Translations under genes and position numbers: made by a program | In this document: positions 7,381-11,960 of the stretch, one piece after another | How the letters are laid out: the number at the start of each line of letters is the position of its first letter | How positions within the stretch are numbered: the first letter of the stretch is position 1 | Notes under the pieces: model-generated | What the model was told of the DNA's origin: nothing | Database searches by the model: none | The model's input: the letters and a program-made list of their open reading frames with translations, nothing else | NCBI GenBank assembly: GCA_035327305.1 | Contig: DAOLDL010000090.1 | Location: forward strand, 1 to 11,960 | Reading direction: 5' to 3' | Source of the DNA: CALMUP01 sp035327305 | GTDB taxonomy: Bacteria; Verrucomicrobiota; Kiritimatiellia; CAIVKH01 | Length of the DNA stretch: 11,960 bases

Positions 7381-7647
7381 GCGCTGATCTCCACGTTATT
7401 CACTGACTCTTTTATTTATAGATAACATAGTTATATGAAAGTAGTATTAGTATGTCTTGTGAATAGTTGCAATAACCAACCTTGCCCCTTTTACATCAGC
7501 GGGTTAGCGACATAAGAACCATGTTGGAAACCTGTCCGCCCGACCCTGCTTTTCAACAGATGAAAATGTTATCAATACCAATTAACAAGACCAACGCTTC
7601 TATTCACAAGCCATCATGAAGTTATCAACACCACGCTGAAGCACGCA
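7381..7647. other. dnaA-dnaN spacer, candidate replication origin (DnaA-box cluster)
   Basis: No gene is seen. Against the DnaA-box consensus TTWTNCACA I find five single-mismatch 9-mers: TTATTCACT (7396-7404), CTATTCACA on the minus strand (7458-7466), TTTTCAACA (7550-7558), CTATTCACA on the plus strand (7600-7608) and TTATCAACA (7622-7630). A poorer match, TTATCAATA, lies at 7569-7577. A hand estimate with equal base frequencies gives about 0.4 such matches by chance for this length on both strands; AT-richness raises that somewhat. An AT-rich tract (about 7405-7453) next to the 7458 box could be the unwinding element. The dnaN promoter and 5' leader must also lie here. Boxes between dnaA and dnaN are part of the origin in Bacillus and others. 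Confidence 0.6.
7439..7466. promoter_or_regulatory. Possible DnaA-trio element beside a DnaA box
   Basis: On the plus strand 7439-7453 reads AAG-TAG-TAT-TAG-TAT, ending 4 nt before the near-consensus box at 7458-7466. On the minus strand the order is box, short spacer, trios, then AT-rich DNA towards dnaN. That is the order of the basal unwinding system described in Bacillus subtilis, where trios follow 3'-(G/A)A(T/A)-5'. Three of the five triplets fit strictly and two end in T. The relative orientation of the box should be checked against characterised examples. Confidence 0.4.
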
Positions 7648-9000
7648 CTACGCCTTGCGGGACAAACGTTGTTGAAGCACCAGAAGCGATTGCCGGAATG
7701 ATTGATCCACCTTGAGTTTTTCGCCCACGGTTTTACATGCGTGCATAACTGTCGCATGATTCTTGGCAAACGCCTGTCCAATGGACGGTAGCGACTGCTT
7801 GGTCAATTCACGGCTCAAGTACATGGCAACCTGGCGAGGGAATGCGATCGCTTGCGGACGGCGGTTGCTGGTCATGTCGCCCATGCGGATATCGTAGTAA
7901 TCGGAAACCACTTTTTGAATTTCCTCAACCGTCAGGATCTGCTGTTGCTCCTGGTCAAGGGTGTCGCGCAGAAGGTATTCCACCGATTCCATGGTGATGG
8001 GCTTGCCGGTAAGGGAGGAAAACGACACGACGCGAATCAAGGCGCCTTCAAGGCGGCGAATGTTGGCCCGGATGTTTTCCGCGAGGTAATTGATCACATC
8101 ATCCGGAAGCTTGATGTTCAATTGCTCCTGTTTATTGCGGAGAATGGCAATGCGGGTTTCCACGTCCGGAAGTTCCAGTTCCGTGACCAATCCCCATTCA
8201 AAACGCGATACCAGCCGGTGCTCGAGTCCGGGAATTTCGCTGGCCGGCCGGTCGCACGTCAACACGATCTGTTTGTGACTGTCAAACAACGCATTGAACG
8301 TATGGAAAAATTCCTCCTGCATGCGTTCCTTGCCGCCGAGAAACTGAATATCGTCGATAAGCAAAACGTCTGCGTTACGGTATTTCTTGCGGAATTGCAC
8401 CTGTCCGCGTTTCTGAATCGCATCAATGTATTCATTCAACAACGCTTCACTTGTAACGTAACAGACATTTCCCTTGGTATGAGTATGAACGTAATTGCCG
8501 ATCGCCTGCATCAAATGCGTTTTGCCAAGACCAACGCCGCCATAAATAAACAGGGGGTTGTAGGCGCGACCAGGCGATTGGGCCACGGCAAGAGATGCCG
8601 CATGAGGAAAACTGTTGGATGGACCGACGATAAACTTGTCGAACGTATACTTGGTGTTGAGCGCCACCGTGGATTTGACTGCGCGGCTTGACGGAGATGA
8701 ACTTTCTTTTTTCTCCGCCGGAGTTGTCACGATTTCCCGCTCTTTAGCGGGAATGGTGCGATCCACTTCAAGTATGACTTTTAATTCACCGGGAGTTGCC
8801 GCGGTAACCGCATCCTGTATAAGAGACAGATAATTTTCCTCCAGCCAGTTCTGGTAAAAATTATTGGCTACCCTTAATACAAGCTGATCGCCCGCAATAT
8901 CCCTTGCTTCGATGACGCCAATCCAACGATCAAATACATCCTTGGAAAGAGTGTCCTTCAGATGTTTGCATGCCCGAGACCAAACAGCCGTTGCGTTCAT
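7648..9000 (-). CDS. dnaA: Chromosomal replication initiator DnaA
   Basis: An AAA+ ATPase that binds DnaA boxes, opens the origin and loads the helicase. The 450 residues fit the usual four-domain plan: domain I at about 1-80 (ending LKVILEVDR), a variable Ser/Lys-rich linker 85-113, AAA+ from about 117 (YTFDKFIVGPSN) with Walker A GGVGLGKT (154-161), Walker B LLIDDIQF (213-220) and RRLEGAL (315-321), and the helix-turn-helix domain IV from about 352. The signature RQVAMYLSRELTKQSLPSIG (389-408) leads into AFAKNHATVMHA, where most bacteria have a form of FGGRDHTTVLHA: the loop is one residue shorter, Asp becomes Asn and the first Thr becomes Ala. No strong ribosome site precedes the ATG at 9000. 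Identity is secure. Confidence 0.98.
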   Translation of the reverse strand: MNATAVWSRACKHLKDTLSKDVFDRWIGVIEARDIAGDQLVLRVANNFYQNWLEENYLSLIQDAVTAATPGELKVILEVDRTIPAKEREIVTTPAEKKESSSPSSRAVKSTVALNTKYTFDKFIVGPSNSFPHAASLAVAQSPGRAYNPLFIYGGVGLGKTHLMQAIGNYVHTHTKGNVCYVTSEALLNEYIDAIQKRGQVQFRKKYRNADVLLIDDIQFLGGKERMQEEFFHTFNALFDSHKQIVLTCDRPASEIPGLEHRLVSRFEWGLVTELELPDVETRIAILRNKQEQLNIKLPDDVINYLAENIRANIRRLEGALIRVVSFSSLTGKPITMESVEYLLRDTLDQEQQQILTVEEIQKVVSDYYDIRMGDMTSNRRPQAIAFPRQVAMYLSRELTKQSLPSIGQAFAKNHATVMHACKTVGEKLKVDQSFRQSLLVLQQRLSRKA

Positions 9001-9168
9001 TCAACTGACCAATCTTCTATTGAATCATGACCTACGTTTTAGTTTCCAACCAGGTCACAGGTCGAACATACAAAAAAAAGTCTTATTCCCCGGAGCTGAT
9101 TTTTCCCTTACGCACTCCAACTTTCAGCATCCGATCGTGATTCCCCTTAACCCTTGGCAATCCGGTTA

Positions 9169-9183
9169 TTAACAAGTTGTTAA
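9169..9183. repeat. Inverted repeat TTAACAA-G-TTGTTAA
   Basis: Two perfect 7-bp arms around one central G, about 170 bp upstream of the dnaA start. The left arm overlaps the single-mismatch DnaA box at 9166-9174. It could be an operator for dnaA control or simply overlapping DnaA-type half-sites. Confidence 0.4.
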
Positions 9184-9251
9184 CAGCCGCGATATTCATC
9201 TACCATCGCCTGTGACGGGCAGACACTATGAAGGTGTGAAGTCATCGACAA

Positions 9252-9286
9252 GGTAAAAAAAACGAAAGTGCCTTCTTTTTTTTACC
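9252..9286. repeat. Long A/T hairpin, 11-bp perfect arms
   Basis: GGTAAAAAAAA (9252-9262) is the exact reverse complement of TTTTTTTTACC (9276-9286). Inside, GAA (9264-9266) pairs with TTC (9273-9275) once C9263 is bulged, leaving a 6-nt loop AGTGCC. The stem is almost entirely A-T, which is unlike a GC-rich terminator stem, and it lies between divergent genes where no terminator is needed. Its place just before an AT-rich run upstream of dnaA suggests a structural part of the origin. Confidence 0.75.
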
Positions 9287-9392
9287 ACTACAACTTATAG
9301 TAAATATATTATTTTTATCACAATATATGGTGGTTGCGGTTAATGCATTGTTTGACAGCAGTTTGCAGTTGATGAAGTTGAAAACAGCCCGA

Positions 9393-9401
9393 TTTTCCAC
9401 A
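9393..9401 (+). promoter_or_regulatory. Perfect-consensus DnaA box TTTTCCACA
   Basis: Exact match to TTWTNCACA, the only exact match I found in the two spacers flanking dnaA. It ends 9 bp before the TATAAT at 9411, so bound DnaA would cover the -35/spacer area of the peptidase promoter. Confidence 0.6.
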
Positions 9402-9410
9402 AATTTTTAT

Positions 9411-9416
9411 TATAAT
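9411..9416 (+). promoter_or_regulatory. Consensus -10 TATAAT upstream of the M24 peptidase
   Basis: A perfect TATAAT lies 41 bp before the peptidase start codon. No good -35 sits 16-18 bp upstream (that area is GC-containing and overlaps the DnaA box), so the promoter may be weak or activator-dependent, or the hexamer may simply be part of an AT-rich unwinding region. Confidence 0.45.
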
Positions 9417-9457
9417 GTGTCATTGGATATAAAGTATTCATTCTGGAAGAAGGAAAA

Positions 9458-10582
9458 ATGAAAAAACCATTAACAGCGCCGAAATTATTGATTGAAGGCG
9501 CGGGACAATGCGCGGATCTGATTTATGGCAGTGGATTTATTCCCGTGGATCCGGTTGTTTTTCTGGATGAAGGATCATCTTCCACGCTGGTTGTTCCCAT
9601 GCTCGAGTACGGACGGGCAAAAGTGGAAGCCCGCAAATCAAAAGTTTTTCTGCCAGAAGAAATACTGGTCCCTCCAGGCGAACGAAGGCGCCTGGCTTCA
9701 ATCGCATTGTATTTGCTGAAATTCCGTAAAATTAAACAAATTCAGGTTCCCACTTTTTTTCCCGCCGGCATCGCGCGGGAACTGGAAAAGAACGGCATTT
9801 CCATCGACATCATCACGGGTCCGATCTATCCCGAACGCGCGATCAAGGATTCCAGCGAAGTCAGAAAAATTACCGAAGCACAATCCGCCGCCGTCAGCGC
9901 CATGAAGGCCGCAGTCCGCCTGATTCGTGAAGCAAGCGTACATCGCAACCGCACGCTGGTGTGGAAAAAATCAGCGCTTACTTCGGAACGCGTCCGGGAA
10001 ATCATCGATATTGAATTGCTTAAATCCGGTTGTACCGCGCGCGATACCATCGTCGCCGGCGGAAGACAGGCGACCGATCCCCACGACCGGGGAAGCGGAC
10101 CACTTAAAGCGGGCGAAGCCATTGTCATCGATATTTTTCCCCAGCATAAACAACACCACTATTGGGGCGATATCACACGCACTGTTTGCAAAGGCACGCC
10201 TTCACCAGCTCTTGCGCGCATGTACCAAACCGTGCTCAAAGCACAGAAAATGGCGCTGGATAATATCAAGGCCGGCGTAAAGGGGTCCGATATTCACGAC
10301 ATGATCAGCGCCTTTTTTGACGGTCAAGGCTATCCAACCACCGTGAAAAACGGTGTTGTGCGCGGATTCTTCCACGGCACCGGTCACGGGGTCGGGCTTG
10401 ATATTCATGAATCGCCATCCATCAGCCTTGCCCCGGTTGAACTTTCCGTCGGCAACGTGGTCACCGTGGAACCCGGTTTATACGATCCGGACATCGGTGG
10501 CATACGCATCGAAGACACCGTATTGGTAACACGTGCCGGAATTAAAATTCTCTGTCCTCTCGCCAAGACCTTCGTGATTTAA
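9458..10582 (+). CDS. M24-family metallopeptidase (Xaa-Pro aminopeptidase-like)
   Basis: Probably a cytoplasmic dinuclear-metal enzyme that cleaves N-terminal residues next to proline. Residues 1-125 form the smaller N-terminal creatinase-type domain and about 130-374 the pita-bread catalytic domain. All five metal ligands can be placed: Asp225 (VIDIF), Asp238 (WGDITRT), His310 (FHGTGHGVGLDIHE), Glu338 (TVEPGLY) and Glu352 (GIRIEDT). The first ligand motif reads IDIF rather than the common D-x-G form, but the Asp is kept. At 374 residues it matches the short Xaa-Pro peptidase/PepQ type. AAGAAGGA lies 3 nt before the ATG, a strong ribosome site. No signal peptide is seen. The hydrolase begins 7 bp after the stop, so the two are probably cotranscribed. 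Prolidase versus aminopeptidase specificity cannot be told from sequence. Confidence 0.92.
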   Translation: MKKPLTAPKLLIEGAGQCADLIYGSGFIPVDPVVFLDEGSSSTLVVPMLEYGRAKVEARKSKVFLPEEILVPPGERRRLASIALYLLKFRKIKQIQVPTFFPAGIARELEKNGISIDIITGPIYPERAIKDSSEVRKITEAQSAAVSAMKAAVRLIREASVHRNRTLVWKKSALTSERVREIIDIELLKSGCTARDTIVAGGRQATDPHDRGSGPLKAGEAIVIDIFPQHKQHHYWGDITRTVCKGTPSPALARMYQTVLKAQKMALDNIKAGVKGSDIHDMISAFFDGQGYPTTVKNGVVRGFFHGTGHGVGLDIHESPSISLAPVELSVGNVVTVEPGLYDPDIGGIRIEDTVLVTRAGIKILCPLAKTFVI

Positions 10583-10589
10583 TTTAGTT

Positions 10590-11396
10590 ATGACCACGTT
10601 GATCATCATTGCGATTCTCGGTGTGCTTTATCTAGGTGTCCGATGGTTTGAGTGGAGCAATGCGTTCAAACCGTCGAAACGAATGGATGCCGATCCATCT
10701 TCCATCGGTCTCGAATTTGAAGATGTGATTTTTTATGCAGAAGACGGGTGCCGCCTGCACGGGTGGTGGCTTCCGCACGAATCTGCCCGTGGAACAGTCA
10801 TTTATTGCCATGGCAACGCCGGCAACATCAGCACGCGTTTGGATGTCTGCCAGGGACTCTGTTCTCTTGGTTTGAATGTATTTATTTTCGATTACCGAGG
10901 GTATGGTAAAAGCCGGGGGTTTCCCACCGAACGCGGATTACAACTCGATGCCGCCGCCGCGTATGAAGTGGCGCGCGCGCGATACGAAGATGATGACAAT
11001 CCTCCGGTGGTCATTTATGGCGCCTCCCTCGGCGGTTCGGTGGCGGCGTATCTTGCTGGAAAATTGCCGGCGCGAGGGTTGATCATCGAGGGCGGCTTCA
11101 CGTCGGCTATAGATGTCGGTGAACGCTGGTATCCGTGGTTGCCGATCAGCGCCATCGCCAAGTACCGGTTTGATGCCCGTGCTCACGTGGCGACGCTGGA
11201 TATTCCAAAATTGTTTTCACATTCCAATATCGACGCAGTTATCCCGCCCGACCTCGGCGCGGAATTATTCAAGGCCGCCGCCAATCCAAAACGATTTGTC
11301 CCGCTGGTCGGTGAGCACGGAGAAGCCGGATGGCTGGATACCCCGCATTACCTCACCGAATTACGCCAATTTATCGACACCGTTTTGCCGGCTTAA
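10590..11396 (+). CDS. Membrane-anchored alpha/beta hydrolase (ABHD13/BEM46-like)
   Basis: A 268-residue serine hydrolase with an N-terminal hydrophobic helix at about 3-18 (TLIIIAILGVLYLGVR) that should anchor it in the membrane. The hydrolase core begins near 45. HGNAGN (74-79) supplies the oxyanion region, FDYRGYGKSRG lies at 100-110, GASLGG (144-149) is the nucleophile elbow with Ser146, and Asp215 (SNIDAVIPP) and His243 (VGEHGEAG) complete the triad. HGNAGN with DYRGYGKS is typical of the ABHD13/BEM46-like group; substrates of bacterial members are mostly unknown and could be an ester or thioester. It follows the peptidase by 7 bp, pointing to one operon, though no shared pathway is evident. 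Confidence 0.88.
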   Translation: MTTLIIIAILGVLYLGVRWFEWSNAFKPSKRMDADPSSIGLEFEDVIFYAEDGCRLHGWWLPHESARGTVIYCHGNAGNISTRLDVCQGLCSLGLNVFIFDYRGYGKSRGFPTERGLQLDAAAAYEVARARYEDDDNPPVVIYGASLGGSVAAYLAGKLPARGLIIEGGFTSAIDVGERWYPWLPISAIAKYRFDARAHVATLDIPKLFSHSNIDAVIPPDLGAELFKAAANPKRFVPLVGEHGEAGWLDTPHYLTELRQFIDTVLPA

Positions 11397-11460
11397 AATA
11401 TTTATACCCCTTCCCCGTTATATGCTCGTAACAACGGTAATGAACCGGAAAGGGAATCAA

Positions 11461-11931
11461 ATGAAAACCATTGCAACCATATTAGTCTTTACGGCAATAA
11501 GCATTGCCGCCGCTTCGGCTCAACCTGGCCGTGGTGAAAAACCGGGTCCTCGCGAAGAGCGCGGCGGACCGGACCGCCCCGCACGTGAACGCCTCGTCGA
11601 CCGGCTCGATCTTACCCCGGAACAATCGAAGCAGTTGGCGGAATTGCGTGAGCAATTTCGCGCGGAAACCATGGATCTCCGGGCCGCAGTGGAAAAAGCG
11701 CGCCTCGAAGTCAACCACCAGTTGCGGCAGGAATCCGTGGACCAGGCCGCACTTATGAAGGCCGTTGAAACGGAAAGCGCCGCGCATCTGGCCATGCGCA
11801 AGGCAACCGTCCAGCACCAACTGAAAGTTCGAGACATCATAGGCATTGAAAAGGCGCAAAAACTTCAGGAGATGCGCCAGGAGTGGCGCGAGGATCGACG
11901 CGAATCGCGGCCCGGCGCCGGTCGCCCTTGA
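11461..11931 (+). CDS. Small exported Spy/CpxP-like protein
   Basis: A 156-residue protein with a clear signal peptide (KTIATILVFTAISIAAASA, cleavage before QPG). A Pro/Gly/Arg/Glu-rich linker (21-43) is followed by a charged helical region carrying LDLTPEQSKQLAELREQFRA (about 49-68), which resembles the LTxxQ motif of Spy/CpxP-type periplasmic proteins. The rest is predicted helical with many Glu, Gln and Arg, ending in an Arg-rich tail. Family members act as periplasmic chaperones or envelope-stress and metal sensors; the exact role here is inference. AAGGGA lies 5 nt before this ATG. The reading frame is open further upstream into the hydrolase gene, but only this start gives a signal peptide and a ribosome site. 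It has a 64-bp gap from the hydrolase and may have its own promoter. Confidence 0.82.
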   Translation: MKTIATILVFTAISIAAASAQPGRGEKPGPREERGGPDRPARERLVDRLDLTPEQSKQLAELREQFRAETMDLRAAVEKARLEVNHQLRQESVDQAALMKAVETESAAHLAMRKATVQHQLKVRDIIGIEKAQKLQEMRQEWREDRRESRPGAGRP

Positions 11932-11960
11932 TAAATCGAAAGCCTTGAACCCGAAAACCG

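Larger units (their letters stand above)
9001..9457. other. Divergent dnaA-peptidase intergenic region, second origin candidate
   Basis: A 457-bp region without a convincing gene between leftward dnaA and the rightward M24 peptidase. It must contain both promoters. It holds a short inverted repeat (9169-9183), a long A/T hairpin (9252-9286), an AT-rich run (about 9291-9328), single-mismatch DnaA boxes TTATTAACA (9166-9174) and TTTATCACA (9314-9322), the perfect box TTTTCCACA (9393-9401) and a consensus -10 (9411-9416). Genes on both sides point away from it, as expected near an origin. Confidence 0.55.

Noticed and set aside
7852..8691. 279-codon open frame antisense to dnaA
   Set aside because: Long, but fully inside dnaA on the opposite strand, with no recognisable domain or ribosome site; best explained as a codon-bias shadow.
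9252..9286. Reading the A/T hairpin as a rho-independent terminator
   Set aside because: The stem is almost all A-T apart from its ends and it sits between divergent promoters; the GC core is too weak for a standard terminator.
11113..11460. 116-codon upstream extension of the Spy-like gene
   Set aside because: It overlaps the end of the hydrolase gene out of frame, lacks family similarity and would bury the signal peptide; the ATG at 11461 has its own ribosome site.
1..11960. CRISPR array, insertion sequence, prophage or toxin-antitoxin module
   Set aside because: No regularly spaced repeats, transposase or integrase motifs, or paired small toxin/antitoxin frames were found; the window reads as core chromosome.

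Overview
This window looks like the replication-initiation neighbourhood of a bacterial chromosome. It carries dnaA (initiator) and dnaN (sliding clamp) side by side, flanked by DNA with several DnaA-box-like 9-mers and AT-rich tracts. Base composition is near 50% GC by eye, genes are closely packed, and there are no transposases, phage genes or CRISPR arrays. The DnaA recognition loop (KNHATV), a GAF-type PtsP, a HAF-repeat protein and an exported GH13 amylase suggest a Gram-negative environmental bacterium. I would guess the PVC superphylum or a neighbouring phylum, but no marker here settles the taxonomy and that guess is weak.

Layout from left to right: (1) the 5' part of a secreted alpha-amylase-family gene (minus strand, runs off the left edge); (2) a 311-bp AT-rich intergenic region with an inverted repeat; (3) a membrane-anchored TPR protein (plus), converging with an 11-bp tail-to-tail overlap on (4) an exported HAF-repeat protein (minus), predicted here to be a seven-bladed propeller; (5) ptsP, the GAF-type enzyme I of the nitrogen PTS, and (6) sixA, a phosphohistidine phosphatase, which with (4) form a tight minus-strand cluster sixA-ptsP-HAF; (7) a single tRNA-Gln(CTG) on the plus strand; (8) dnaN; (9) a 267-bp dnaA-dnaN spacer that is my best oriC candidate; (10) dnaA; (11) a 457-bp spacer with a long A/T hairpin, a perfect DnaA box and a consensus -10; (12) a plus-strand run of an M24 metallopeptidase, a membrane-anchored alpha/beta hydrolase and a small exported Spy/CpxP-like protein.

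Functional reading: almost all genes point away from the dnaA upstream spacer (dnaA, dnaN, sixA, ptsP, HAF and amylase to the left; peptidase, hydrolase and Spy-like to the right). This is what is expected if replication starts between about 7.4 and 9.45 kb. The TPR gene and the tRNA are the exceptions and would be transcribed head-on. The sixA-ptsP pair unites a kinase that puts phosphate on histidine in the nitrogen PTS with a phosphatase known in E. coli to act on that system. The points most worth a second look are the bipartite origin, including a possible DnaA-trio unwinding element, the altered DnaA DNA-reading loop, the sixA-ptsP-HAF cluster, and the 35-bp A/T hairpin upstream of dnaA.
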